DNA of 64,000 nucleotides. It comes from Lumbricus terrestris. Its lineage: Eukaryota; Annelida; Clitellata; Crassiclitellata; Lumbricidae. Below the pieces are notes generated by a model that saw only the letters and a program-made list of their open reading frames with translations, had not been told where the DNA came from and ran no database searches. This document shows, piece by piece, positions 43,170-54,999 of the stretch; within the stretch, counting starts at the first letter, position 1; every line of letters starts with the position of its first letter. Position numbers and translations under genes: made by a program. The stretch is from positions 31,050,116-31,114,115 of the forward strand of contig OX457042.1 in assembly GCA_949752735.1 (NCBI GenBank), read 5' to 3'.

Positions 43170-43304
43170 TCTCTCTGTCTGTCTCTGTCTCTCTCTGTCT
43201 CTGTCTGTCTGTCTATCTCTCTTTCTCTCCCTCCCTCCCTCCCTCCCTCCCTCCCTCCCTCCCTCCCTCCCTCCCTCCCTCCCTCCCTCCCTCCCTCCCT
43301 CCCT

Positions 43305-43350
<46 letters not shown>
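43170..43350. repeat. (CTGT)n-(CCCT)n-(CT)n compound microsatellite
   Basis: Three pure blocks in a row: GTCT-rich, then CCCT, then CT. False proline/serine/leucine-rich ORFs arise here. Confidence 0.95.
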
Positions 43351-43355
<5 letters not shown>

Positions 43356-43609
43356 ACCATTACAACTCTACTGTCTTTTAGCAGCAGACACTGCTGGGTA
43401 GATTTGAAATGGAATTAGGAAAGGATGATCACCACCTCTGGTGTTATTTGTATTAAGTCGAGCAGATCACTGAAAAACATTGCTTTCTGGTGTCTATGCA
43501 ATCGGCACTTTAGTCCCTTTTCAGACCAGGTTCGACTTCACTCGAGCGGATGCAAACAGGCAAACAAACGTACATGCACACAGCAGGCGTCGATGTATCT
43601 CTCTGTGTC

Positions 43610-43651
43610 TGCCTGTGTGTTTGTATGTATGTCTGTCTGTCTTGTCTATCG

Positions 43652-43699
<48 letters not shown>

Positions 43700-43700
43700 G
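43610..43700. repeat. (GTCT)n microsatellite
   Basis: TGTCTGTC tetranucleotides. Weaker tracts continue to about 44500 (for example 44015-44090), with pyrimidine bias and no credible gene. Confidence 0.9.
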
Positions 43701-44744
43701 TCTGCATACAAGTATGATATTGTGTCTCTTTCTGCTTGGCTGTTTGTTTCAATCATCCTTCTGTTGCTCTATTCCTCTCCTGACCCCTCTGTCACTCTCT
43801 CTCTCTTTCTCTGTCACTGTCTGTCTACGCTGCTGTTTCTCTGTGTGTCTCTGTCTCTGTCTCTCTCTTTCTCCGTCTGATCGAGTCTCCTTTCCTCTCT
43901 TCACTCTCGAAGAAATTCTCTCAGTATCTGTTTCAAATTCGTTTAATTTCTTGTTTATGTTCCTTAGTTAATACCGTACCCTCTTTTCCCATTCCGTAAA
44001 AATGCCTGTTCACTTGTCTATCTGTCTGTCTGTCTGTCTGTCTATTCGTCTGTCTATCTGTCTGTCTATCTCTGTCTATCGATATATCTGTCGGCCATTC
44101 TTGTAATATATACATGTATGTCTGCCTGCCTATTTCCCTATCTGTCTATCCGTCTATCGGTCAGTCCTTAAATATTTCTGTCTCTCAGTCTGTCTGCCTA
44201 TTCGTGTTTGTGCGTGCGATTAATAGGGTATCTGTTTCTCTCCTTACAACCTACGTCTCTTCTGTGCTTCTCTCCTTTGCCTCTTTCTGCTTGTCTATCT
44301 CTTTTTCTGTCTCTTCCTACCCGTGTGTATCTCTGCTCGTCTGTCCAGTTGTGCTAATGAATTTTACAAAAACCTTCTTTACGACCTTGTCTTTATTCGT
44401 CTGCCTCTCTTCCACATAATAATAATTGTTCTTCGTCTCTTTGTATTTCTCTTTGACCGTTTCTGCATATATCTAGCTTTCTCCTCCGTCTCTGTCTCTC
44501 TGGCGCTTTCACTGTAGTCTATAGTCTATACACTTTCCTGTATAGTTTTGCATCTCTCTCTCTCTCTGTCTGGTTGTATGTCTGTCTGCCTATAATAATT
44601 ATTGTAAATACCGGTACCTACGTACGTATATACGCACGTATACGCCTACCTTGGCAAACCTGTATGACCATAACCGCAGTTTTTTTTGCTAAATGACGTA
44701 ATTAAGGAAACATCTTTTTGCGCACTACATAGGCCTATATATTC

Positions 44745-45030
44745 TCTTTATTCAAAAATCCGGTTGACAGACCGCAACCGGTTACAGTGTACAATTATGC
44801 AGTTTAAATAATTCACAAGAACGGAGATCACATAATACACAAATCTTAACTAGCATAATTATATACTATATAGTCTAATACTAACTGAGCAAACAGCCTG
44901 CAATACATGGCGCTAATAGCAGCCTGCAAAGCAAATCCGCCCAACACCCCCGTTGGGCGGATTTGCTTTGTTCGAACTCACTACCTCTCGCACTTTACGC
45001 CAGCGTGCTATCCATTGCGCTACCGATAGA
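44745..45030 (-). mobile_element. tRNA-derived SINE, family B, with internal hairpin
   Basis: Homologous to 1288-1528: TCTTTATT tail, CCGGTTGACAGACCGCAACC and, on the - strand, a tRNA-like head GGTAGCGCAATGGATAGCAC. The segment after the B box is replaced by a perfect inverted repeat: arms 44927-44945 and 44952-44970 (19 bp each) around a 6-nt loop. Confidence 0.85.
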
Positions 45031-45449
45031 AGCTATCGATAAGTACATGTAAGAGGAGAGAACCCTTAAGGGACTGCTGTCCCGCTGTCAGTGTCAGGGT
45101 TACCCGAGTGCAAGTGAGAAGAAGCAACAGCAGGTTATACAAAATATGCAGATGGACTAAGAGAACAATATAGGCCTATGTCCTAAGCTTTAAAGTGACG
45201 TCGTGTTTACCCAGATTATTCATTTACAAAAGTAGTAAAAATAAATAAAAGCATAATATAGGCAGATCCAGCGAAATAAAGGTAATTCCGAATAATCAAG
45301 GTTAATTTGTTCCAGGTCACAGGACCGCATTTAAACATTTTAATTGAGAATACAACTATTATAATACGAGTATAATGTTCTAGTAACAATCTCTCTGTAA
45401 TAAACCGAGGATCCGAAGCTATAGGGAGCCAATTTATAGGTCAGAGTAA

Positions 45450-45748
45450 ATAACTTGCAGTTCCGCACAAAATGTGCAGTTGTAAATGCATTTGTGCAGT
45501 TGAAAAAGCAGTTATGTGCAGTGGAAATCATTAGAAAAAGGTAATTGCAGCCGGTTTACCACGGAAGAAGTAGGACATTGTGTGCGCAGTGATGTGCAGT
45601 GAAAAATAAGCATGAAGGTGAAAAAAAACAATTTTTCAAGTTGATGACTAAAAAAGGTCATCAGGTTTTTTCGTCGCCGACTTGTGATATTTCTGACAAA
45701 AATGTCCTGGTTGTGCACTTCTAAAAATTTATTTTAAAAAGTCCTGTA
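45450..45748. mobile_element. hAT-like MITE, CAGGGCTTTTTTAA family, eroded copy
   Basis: Shares CACAAAATGTGCAGTT, TTTGTGCAGTTG and the right end TTCTAAAAATTTATTTTAAA with 41118-41318. It contains an exact GATGACTAAAAAAGGTCATC module at about 45643 that the other copies lack. The left terminus is lost and no duplication is visible. Confidence 0.65.
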
Positions 45749-45804
45749 AGTCATTAAAGGCATGCAGAAAAAGATTATGCATATGTTTGTATGTATGCGC
45801 ACTT

Positions 45805-46232
45805 GTTATAGCGCCCCTTCAAGATTTTCTACTCAGAAGCGCTCCCGACCAAGGCCGTAGCCAGGATTTGATTTCGGGGGGTGTTTCATCAATTTTCCTT
45901 CTGTTTGTTTTCATTTTTCCATTTCGGGGGGTGTTTTCATAGTTTTATTTCATGGTCTTTACATCTTGTGCTCGTAAATGCATTATATTATTTTTCACAT
46001 TCTCCATTTCGGGGGGTGTTCACTGTTCAAACACCCAAAACACCCCCCTAGCTACGGCCTTGCTCCCGACTACACCGCGGACACTGAATCGGATGTTCAC
46101 GCCGAAGTGCTGAGCAACTGCGAGTGAAGGACTTGCCAATGGTCCATACGCGGCGGCTTGAGGTGGATTAGAACCTGCGACCTTCCTGCTGTAAGGCAGG
46201 CAACGAACATATCCACTTCACCACCGCGCCCA
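45805..46232 (-). mobile_element. SINE family A, split by a MITE
   Basis: TTATAGCGCCCCTTCAAGAT and GCGCTCCCGAC precede the MITE at 45850-46062. The SINE resumes at CTCCCGACTACACCGCGGAC and continues to the head at about 46232 (CACCGCGCCCAC). Confidence 0.88.
45850..46062. mobile_element. hAT-like MITE, TIR CAAGGCCGTAGC, copy 3
   Basis: Ends CAAGGCCGTAGCCAGG and CTAGCTACGGCCTTG with a perfect 8-bp duplication CTCCCGAC (45842-45849 and 46063-46070), which is SINE sequence. Confidence 0.95.
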
Positions 46233-46234
46233 CT

Positions 46235-46560
46235 TTTTGAGCATAAGCTCAGAGGTTTTCGTGATTTTTATCTGTTCAATGTTGATGATTCTTAATTTAG
46301 CTAACCTGAGTTGGGAAGGAGAAAGGCTGGTAGGCCACATAACAATTTTATCAGCTCTTGTTTGAAATGAGGCTATATAATAGTCTGGTAAATTGAGAGG
46401 AGTATCTAACCAAAAAAGCATTGCAATATGAGAGATTGGGATGGATATTCGAGAAATACGAGCTAAGTCCAATTCGAGGTGCATGAGAGCAGATATGCGA
46501 TACGGGCCAATAGGCTTATACCAACACTTTAGCCATCTTTTTACAGATGTTTTCAATGTG
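46235..46560 (-). other. Coding-like open frame, possibly L1-type RT fragment
   Basis: A - strand frame with normal composition reads KRWLKCWYKPIGPYRIS, then ISHIAMLFWLDTPLNLPDYY, IASFQTRADKIVMWP and SQLRLAKLRIINIEQIKI. The LPDYY-x-A-x2 and following W recall the region after the L1 reverse-transcriptase palm (GLPN...Y..A.Q), but the match is weak. The frame is cut off by the SINE at 46232. It could instead be an unknown gene fragment. Confidence 0.35.
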
Positions 46561-47035
46561 CATGCGTGTGTATATTGTATAGGCCTACGTGTGTATGCAT
46601 GCATGCAATAATGCATGTAATGTGTATGCAAGTTTGCACAATACACAGGTAAACATTTGCAAATGCGTATATACACGTATACATGTATGTATGTGTGCAT
46701 GTGTATAGATTATATGGGAATGCACTCGCGTATCTACACGACATGCAGATACGAGTATATTATGCATGCATCACCCATATACGTGTATGTATATAATATA
46801 TATGTATGTGCGTATGTTCGTATGGATGTGTGCATATACCTATAGATATGTTTGTGTCCCTTCGTCTGTCTCTCGTACCTTTCGAGCTGATCTTGGTTTC
46901 TGTCCATCCATCGCAACAGCGGCAGCAGCAGTAGCAGCAGCATCAACATCATCAGCCTCCATCTCTTGCATAAACGCCCGAGGACCGGCTTCTGACGCAG
47001 AAGATTATGCCTGACGAATATGATGCACAAACCGC
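46560..47035. other. ATGTGC/CATA-rich region, no gene
   Basis: Alternating TGTATG, CATGCA and CAGCAG words. Open frames are by-products of this composition. Confidence 0.5.
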
Positions 47036-47039
47036 AAAA

Positions 47040-47565
47040 CCTCCTTCCCTCCTCCTTCCCCTCTCCCATTCATCTTCCTCCCTCTCCCTCTCATATTCCT
47101 CCGCCTCCTTCCCCTTCTTTTATTTATCTTCCTCCATCTTTTTTCTCGTTTCCTCCTCTTCATTCTCCTGTTCATCTTCCTCCCCTCTTTTCCTCTTCTT
47201 CCTCCTACTCCTTTTGTTCATCGTCCTCTCTTTCCTTCTCATCTTCCACCTCCTCTTTCTCTCCCTTCTTTGCAGCCTTACCTCCCACTCCGCTTCATTC
47301 TCCTCATCTTCTCCATCCGCCCTTCTCGCCACACTCAATCCCTCTCCTCTCGCCATGTATTCTTCCTTTCCCTCCTCTTCCTGTTTCTACTCTCTGCACA
47401 AGACTCTTCCTCTTCCACCATCCTTCCTTTCAATTTTTTCTTTTCCTTCCTTTCAAATTTTTCTTTTCCTTCCTTTCAATTCTTTCTTTTCCTCCTCCTT
47501 CTCCTCTTCCTCCTCTTCCATACTCCCATCCAATTCTTCCATCTATCCTCTTGCTCCTTCCTTCT
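47040..47565. repeat. Long pyrimidine-rich (CCTTCT) tract
   Basis: About 500 bp of C/T on the + strand with TTCCTCC words. Three overlapping open frames here are serine, phenylalanine and leucine rich and have no domain. A similar tract is at 49300-49540. Confidence 0.85.
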
Positions 47566-47569
47566 AATG

Positions 47570-48520
47570 CCGGCGATATAGCGGGGCACGCAAGGCTTAA
47601 TAACTTGGCACTTTGCTCCGGTCGTTGCCCTGCCGCAAGGCTGTCAGAATTTTTTGCCCTGCCGAGAATTTATTTGAGGCGTGAATCGACCCTACATTGG
47701 TTACTTAAGCGACTGCCCTGGCTGTGCCCTGGTTACAAACCATGTCTGTCGCCGCCTCTCTGCCTCTTTCATTCCGGATTCTCTTCTTCTGTGTTCTAGG
47801 AAAAGTTATAATTAATAAAAAAGGAAGAATGCAATATTGTAATTCTTCTTTCCTTGATCATTTTTTTGGGATACTTTCATGTCATCCACTTATCTTCTCA
47901 TCGCTTTCCTAGCTGCTCTAATTATTATTTCCTCAATGCGATTCTTCAGTATTCTACTTCTTTGCAATTTCTTCCTTTCACATTTTAAGCAACTATCGCG
48001 TGCACTTGCGGTAAGAATGGTATATATAGTATTAACTATTAACCACTATCTGCGATTAGTTTTATTTAGGTTTTTTTGCAAATTCTTTTAATTGCCATTT
48101 TCTTGTTCTTGCACACCTTTTAACTGACACCTAGCTTTATTCTCCCATATTTTCAACACTGAACTAAATTTGCTTAAGTAGGCCTACATTCACCAAACAT
48201 CATCGCTATAAATAAGCAACTTATCTAGGAGCCCCCCCTAACCAAGCGGGATCTTCCCTTGAGAGGCACCTATCGTTTCCTTATATATTTCCTATTCTTT
48301 GCACATTTAACCACACATTAAACTATTATCTTAATCACATTGTATAATGCACAACGTGTGATTATTTGTTTGATTTTCAAGGCACCAGCGCCGCCACTAC
48401 ACCACCGCGCCCCACAAATTGTAATTGTTTTGAGAGCAATAAATTTGGTTTGATCTTCTCTTCCACCTTCTTATTTCCATTTTCACGTCTCCTTTCTACC
48501 ATTTTCATCTCCTCATCTAT
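47570..48520. other. No gene seen; old repeats
   Basis: 47580-47740 shares TTGCCCTGCCG words with 24940-25050. The rest is AT-rich intergenic DNA. A SINE A head fragment (CCGCCACTACACCACCGCGC) lies at about 48392. Confidence 0.45.
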
Positions 48521-48529
48521 ACCTCCATT

Positions 48530-48808
48530 CATAGGCGTACGGGACATTTCGGCAGTGGGGGGGCCAAAAAAATTTTGCCCGAAAAATCTGACGACGTTTT
48601 TTTAGTCATCCACCCAAAATTCATAGGGTTTTCCCGTCCGAAAATTTTTTCCCCCTTGCGTGCCCGAAAAATATCCTCCCGCACCTGTTTTGCCCGAAAA
48701 AATTTCCGAAATTTTTGGCCCGTCCGTGCCTCTTTTGCCCGAAAAACACATTTGCCCGAAATTTGGGGGGCATTTGCCCCCCTTAGACCCGCGCCTCGTA
48801 CGCCTATG
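48530..48808. mobile_element. hAT-like MITE, TIR CATAGGCGTACG(G/A)G
   Basis: Ends CATAGGCGTACGGGAC and CGCGCCTCGTACGCCTATG, with a perfect 8-bp duplication CCTCCATT (48522-48529 and 48809-48816). TTTTGCCCGAAAAA words recur inside. A hairpin-module copy is at about 48587. Confidence 0.92.
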
Positions 48809-48977
48809 CCTCCATTCCATATGCTCTCTTCAGCATTTATTTCAGTTTCCTACTCTCTCCTTTCTCTCCTCTTTCTTTCTCTATCCCTCGTGGTAGATTT
48901 CCTCAGTTCAACGACGTCATTTCATGACAAATATGAGTAGAGTAGACTCAGTAGAGTCGGCCACCTTCTTGTCCATG

Positions 48978-49231
48978 TTTGGACTGGTACAGCCATTGTG
49001 TTTGGACTGGTACAACTATTGTGTTTGGACTGGTACAACTATTGTGTTTGTACTGGTACAACTATTGTGTTTGGACGGGCACAACTATTGTGTTTGGACT
49101 GGTACAACTATTGTGTTTGGACTGGTACAACTATTGTGTTTGTACTGGTACAACTATTGTGTTTGGACGGGCACAACTATTGTGTTTGTACTGGTACAAC
49201 TATTGTGTTTGGACGGGCACAACCTTTGTGT
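48978..49231. repeat. 23-bp minisatellite, 11 units
   Basis: The unit is GGACTGGTACAACTATTGTG plus TTT. Three variants occur: A (GGACTGGTAC), B (GTACTGGTAC) and C (GGACGGGCAC), in the order A A A B C A A B C B C. A 23-bp unit cycles through all frames, giving false ORFs of 23 residues period. Confidence 0.95.
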
Positions 49232-49239
49232 GAGCATTT

Positions 49240-50060
49240 GCTAAATTTTCCATTTCTGTTCTCTTATTCAATATACGACATTTTCAATCTTGCTCTGCTT
49301 CCGCCCACTCCTTTTCCACTCCCTCCATCAATCCTTCTTTCTCCGTCCCTTTCTCCTCTTTTCTCTAATGTTGTTTTCTTTTCCTCTTTTTCCAATCTCC
49401 CTCCTTCACTTCCTTTTCCATCATCTATTCGCATAAATCTCTTACTTGTCTCTCTCCTTCCTCCTCTTCCACCCACACCACCTTCTCCCTTCTCCACCTT
49501 CCTCGTCCCCTTCCTCCACCTGCTCAATCCTCCAACTCCCCAGATATGACTGAAACGCAAGAGATGAATTTAATCCAGACCATTAGCCCAGCTGCTGCAG
49601 CCCGCCGACGTAACATCGGCATCACTCTGACCAGCACCAGATGCTGTACCTGCACCGGTGCCAACCAGCTGACTGCGGCCGCAGCAGAAGCAGCAGCTGT
49701 GGCATCGCCATACAACAGGTGTTATTTTTAATGCCAGATTCTGTGCAAAATGACGTCAGACTTCGTACCGATGGGCAGACTCCCTGCCGGCATGGAAGCC
49801 AGTGCATTGCATCACCAAGACCCATATGGGAAGATAGGCAACGCAGCTCTGCCGTAATTTAACTATTTATGCAAAAGATGTATGAGTATTTCAGCCACGA
49901 ACTGCTCTGGGACACTTTGATGAAGCTACAGAGTTTCAATTTGATTAACAGCTCAAACGGTTGAATATATTGTTACAGTTTTATACACGCTGCCGCACAT
50001 TTTATAATATACATACATATATGCGTAGACAAGAACCCACAAACTCCATACCGTCAATAC
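49240..50060. other. Pyrimidine tract then unique sequence, no confirmed gene
   Basis: 49300-49540 is C/T rich. 49545-49860 is more balanced and has a 61-codon open frame (MTETQEMNLIQTISPAAAAR...) followed by a CAGGTGTT that could be a donor site. Nothing supports it as a gene. Confidence 0.3.
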
Positions 50061-50064
50061 GACC

Positions 50065-50250
50065 ATACATACATACATACACACATGCATGCATACATAC
50101 ACACATACATACATACATACATACATACATACATACATACATACATACATACATACATACATACATACATACATACATACATACATACATACATACATAC
50201 ATACATACATACATACATACATACATACATACATACATACATACATACTG
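50065..50250. repeat. (CATA)n microsatellite
   Basis: A long, nearly pure CATA tetranucleotide tract. Both strands give false HTYI / MYVC repeat ORFs. Confidence 0.97.
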
Positions 50251-50683
50251 CATGCATGCATACATACATGTACATGCCTAAATACATACATACATACAAA
50301 CAGGCACACACATACAATCATACATGTAATGTTGCATTTTGCTGTACAATTCCAGTTGGCCGCGGACTTCTCGGCAGTTTAAACTACTCTGAAATTCCTG
50401 GAAGACTTCAGAGTTCTTTGTGTATCTGCTCATTAGTTCTAATTAGCCGACTTGTAGACGTTGAAGTTCAACCTACGCCTAAATTCTACGAAAACTTCCA
50501 AGCGTTGTCAGGTTATTAGTCCCACGAAGACTTGAACCATTCTACTACATAACAATTGAAAATGCTCCAAGGTTCCATCAAGGTTCTAGCAGATAAACAT
50601 TTAAACGAAGACGTGTTAAGGTCAGCAAGTCAAAATTCCGCAAATCTCTACATGTAGGCTAAATAACAAAATCGATGACGTTT

Positions 50684-50952
50684 CATGGGTGTGCGCAGAT
50701 ATTTGACAGAGGGAGTCAAAACAATGGTAGGTCAACCAGTCAAAGTTTGGTAACAAGAGCTTGAAAACTGCAAGACAGCAGGAAACTAAGAAGTTCGGTA
50801 TCTTTCATAGAAGTTTCTAAACGTAAATTTCTCGCTTTATATATATATATATAAACTTATTAGCAACTAAAGAGTGGTAGTTAAAAAGTATAGGTGTCAA
50901 ATTTCAAGTGGGTGGGAGGTGCCCCTCTTTCCCTTACTTACGGAAGCCCATG
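50684..50952. mobile_element. hAT-like MITE, CATGGG(C/T)G family
   Basis: Ends CATGGGTGTGCGCAGATATT and TACGGAAGCCCATG with imperfect flanks TGACGTTT / TGATGTCC (6 of 8). It shares AACAAGAGCTTGAAAA and the GAAACTAAGAA region with 31795-32625. Confidence 0.75.
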
Positions 50953-51036
50953 TGATGTCCTACTTTATAATAAAAGCGCGGAAACTCTACTTCGTTAAAA
51001 TGAGATTGAAAGCAACAGATTGAAATTTCATATCGT

Positions 51037-51125
51037 AATTGTAATCTCGAGATTTCCACAGCGCCCACAAAAGTGAAGTCACGGCAATCAGTTTATTCAC
51101 AGGCGCTTAATCAAAACAGAATAAA
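51037..51125. repeat. Short interspersed repeat, family C, copy 3
   Basis: Matches 27400-27520: CGTAATTGTAATCTCGAGAT and CACAGGCGCTTAATCAAAAC. Confidence 0.65.
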
Positions 51126-51199
51126 ACTGCATGCAGTGACTTCATCATATTTTCAATGTTTTTTGGATGCATGTAACTAACCTTTGTAGATCTTGATTT

Positions 51200-51357
51200 T
51201 ATCACATCAGGGCAGTACGTCACATTAGGTCGGCTCTGACTAAGGATAATGTCGATGACTTTAGCCTGCTCCATTGTCTCCTCTCGCCTTGATTATGCTA
51301 ATACGATTTTTGTTGGCATTTCAGGCTATGAGCTACATAGGCTGTACTTTGGTGTGA
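51200..51357 (+). mobile_element. CR1/L2-like retroelement fragment
   Basis: Reads VRHIRSALTKDNVDDFSLLH and, one frame over, CSIVSSRLDYANTIFVGISG then YELHRL, the RT thumb region. It is followed by a retroelement 3' end (GGTGTGACCTTGCGCGCGTA) that is interrupted by the hAT element at 51366-52719 and continues after it. Confidence 0.82.
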
Positions 51358-51365
51358 CCTTGCGC

Positions 51366-52719
51366 CAGTGCCAGATTAACTATGGCGCAACTGGCGCACT
51401 TGCGCCAGGCCTTCTTTCGGGGGTAAAAATTTTACAAAAACATTGAGAAATCCGATTATCCCGATCGAATTTGTTTATATAAGTCACAGTCCGGCTTATT
51501 TAAAATGTTTAATTTCTAAAACAAGCATTGCATATAAAATTTGGTGGCATTATAAAAACAGGCTTTCTACAGTGCTACTACTATAATGATGACGTACTAA
51601 TTAATTGTGTACTGTAATGATGACGTATGACGTAATCAATTTATGCGCGGATCGACCCCATCACCAAAATTAATAAAATATAGATATGCGTACGGTACAG
51701 ACGACCCAGTGTATGTTCCATGTAATATTATTATCTACTATTTAGTGTTTATGTAGCTGCTTATTTCTTTTTCTAATTTTAATTTTTAAACAAATAAAAT
51801 AAGTAGGCCTAAAGAAAATGAAGCAATTTGAGTCCGGTTGGCAGAAACGTCAAAGAAAACGCGAACTTGAAGAGGTAGGCAAACAGCAACGTCGTAGTAT
51901 TGATAAATTTCTGGCAGTAAAAACACGAGAAGTGCCGCAATTTATAGATGGTGTCGACTCAGCGTCAGAAGCTGGATGCAGTTCAGGCTTATGCCGCTCA
52001 GCACTGTCAGCACTAATGCCAACAACAGACACCCTTGATTTCAGCAATGATATCATTAATATGCCTAAATCTGAAACTACCATAGATCTACCATTAAAAC
52101 AAGAGAATCAATCTGTTGGAAACGTGCCACAAACAGATGCTGCTATGTGGACTATAAATGAAGATTTGGTCAGTTATTGGCTGCAGATGGGACCTGAACC
52201 ATGTCGTAATCAAGATGGCATGTACTCTAAATCCATAAAACAACATGGAAATAAAGTAAAATTGAATAGTATCAAAAGAAAACTAAACGATTCTGCTTTT
52301 TTACGATCACACTAAACGGGGAAAAAAGATCATTCAGTCATTTAAAACGCATAAAATCATCTTTGAGGTCAACAATGGGCCAGGACATATTGGCAAATTT
52401 AACTCTTTTGAACATTGAGTCGGAAATCTTGACAGATCTTGACTTTCAAGATATCATTGATTCTTTCTCTACTTTAAAAGCGCGAAGGAAAGACTTTTAA
52501 ACTCGACGAACATTTTTGAACAGTTGAACTGTAACAAGTAAAATTAAAAAATCTCCTATGATCCTATCACAGCTTCATTTTGTGTTCATAAATTATTAAA
52601 GTATGTTTTTCTATATAATTTTTCCCCCCATTTTTTTTGATAATTTGATTGGATAGAGGGCCTACTTTAGTTTTGTTGCATTGTTTGCGCCAGGCCTCTA
52701 AAAAGTTAATCCGGCACTG
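51366..52719 (+). mobile_element. hAT element with internally deleted transposase
   Basis: Ends CAGTGCCAGATTAACTATGG and AAGTTAATCCGGCACTG, with a perfect 8-bp duplication CCTTGCGC (51358-51365 and 52720-52727). An uninterrupted paralogue of the target (GGTGTGACCTTGCGCGCGTT) exists at 10987. GCGCCAGGCCT words repeat near both ends. Confidence 0.95.
51818..52499 (+). pseudogene. hAT transposase missing its catalytic core
   Basis: The first 165 codons (51818-52315) are open. They start MKQFESGWQKRQRKRELEEV and include a TTF-type block (VSYWLQMGPEPCRNQDGMYS, then KSIKQHG...KRKLND) typical of ZMYM-like hAT transposases. One frame over, FFTITLNGEKRSFSHLKRIK then SSLRSTMGQDILANLTLLNI and IIDSFSTLKARRKDF give the C-terminal hAT dimerisation domain and stop. 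Intact relatives have several hundred residues with the DDE core and the helical insertion between these parts. Here the two ends abut across a frameshift. The protein could not transpose. An N-terminal DNA-binding fragment could still be made if transcribed. Confidence 0.88.
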
Positions 52720-52729
52720 CCTTGCGCGC

Positions 52730-53290
52730 GTAATAAATTTATGTAGTAATAATAATAATGATGTTCGAAAATTCTACCGGCTAAAATTCTACGAAGGCTT
52801 CGAGGTTCTACCAACTAAACATTGATGAACATTCCAAAGGTTTCCTCCTTCATAACACCGACCCAGTAACATTCTTAGTCTTTATTGTTCAGGAATTCTT
52901 GGAAAACTCGTCTATAGCGACCAGAAACATTTCTGCTAAGGCCGAGGAGATCTTTCGGTAAAAGGTGGAACGCACCGGTTAAAGAAATACTTATTGCTTC
53001 ACGTAAACTCATCGCAGCTGCACCGCTATTAGAACTTTGTCTTCTTTGGTGGCGAAACAGCCACTACTGAGTGACGAGACATTTAGGGGCCTCCGCGAAC
53101 GGTTTCCAGACAGCTGTCCGTATAATTAAGGCGTACAGGCGATTGCCACCGAGTAGGTTTCCGTTGTAATTGCAATCGCATGGTTCATGGAGTACTCGTA
53201 GCTCCTCGCCGAGCTTTCAGTGGGTATAATTATATATGTCAGTGGTGTATGCCTGCATGTCCGCTCCCTGCCTGTCTGCATCTATGTATG
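52730..53290. other. No gene seen
   Basis: The continuation of the retroelement tail (TAATAATAATAATGATG) is followed by intergenic sequence without clear features. Confidence 0.4.
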
Positions 53291-53302
53291 CATGTGTGTC
53301 TA

Positions 53303-53593
53303 GGGGCGGATCCAGGGGGGCCAATCCAACCATGCCCCATGCATTTAGAAAATTCTTTATTTTTCACCAGCTATTTTGAATCAGAAAGTTGACGTGGCCC
53401 CCGTGAGTAGTTCCGCAGATCCCTACCCACGTCCACGAGACCCGTATATACGATGTCCGTACGACTTTAAAAAGGTCATCAACTATTTTGTCATCAGATT
53501 TTTCGGCGACCAAGACGAAAAATTTTCCCTGTCCCGAGTCCCAAGACCGAGAATTATGGCCCCTCTTCGAAAATTTCTGTATCCGCCCTTGTT
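53303..53593. mobile_element. hAT-like MITE, GGGGCGGATCCAGG type
   Basis: Left end GGGGCGGATCCAGGGGGG and right end TTCTGTATCCGCCCTTGTT, with an 8-bp duplication TGTGTCTA (53295-53302 and 53594-53601). The exact ends are less certain because the two terminal sequences match imperfectly. It holds hairpin-module pieces near 53467. Confidence 0.75.
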
Positions 53594-53776
53594 TGTGTCT
53601 ATATTTTGCGTCCTGGTCTTCTCTTTCTCTCTGTGCGTGTATCTTCTCTGCTTTGTTTTCGTAGTGCCTCTATGTCCAATGCATAAGTTTAAATGACAGA
53701 GATTGAACATTCTGTGAACCAAAGCATGCACAACAGTTGAACACTTGTTGCATCCATCAGTTTCTCAAGCTGATGC

Positions 53777-54066
53777 CCTAAACAATTGGGTGAGACAATA
53801 AAATCAAAGACTATAGAGCTCTCTAACAATCAGGTGAGACAATAAAATCAAAGACTAGAGCTCTCTAACAATCAGGTGAGACAATGAAATCAAATAGAAG
53901 AGCTTTAAACAATTGGGTGAGACAATAAAATCAAAGACTATAGAGCTCTCTAACAATCAGGTGAGACAATAAAATCAAAGACTAGAGCTCTCTAACAATC
54001 AGGTGAGACAATGAAATCAAATAGAAGAGCTTTAAACAATTGGGTGAGACAATGAAATCAAAGAGG
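53777..54066. repeat. Higher-order tandem repeat (41-44 bp units, about 127-bp period)
   Basis: Units share CAATCAGGTGAGACAATAAA then ATCAAAGA. Three unit types (ending TATAGAGCTCTCTA, AGAGCTCTCTA and AGAAGAGCTTTAA) follow each other, and this trio is repeated twice plus a part. Confidence 0.92.
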
Positions 54067-54069
54067 GAA

Positions 54070-54969
<900 letters not shown>

Positions 54970-54999
54970 GTATCTTATCCGTCGTCATGTATACACATA

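Noticed and set aside
42877..44517. ORFs of 100-174 codons over CT, CCCT and GTCT tracts
   Set aside because: Simple-sequence translation only.
47007..47799. Overlapping ORFs of 186 and 259 codons
   Set aside because: Ser/Phe/Leu/Pro-rich translation of a pyrimidine tract; no domain and no splice context.
49546..49731. Alanine-rich 61-codon ORF as a first exon
   Set aside because: It starts with ATG and has a possible donor, but no family, no partner exon and no conserved motif.
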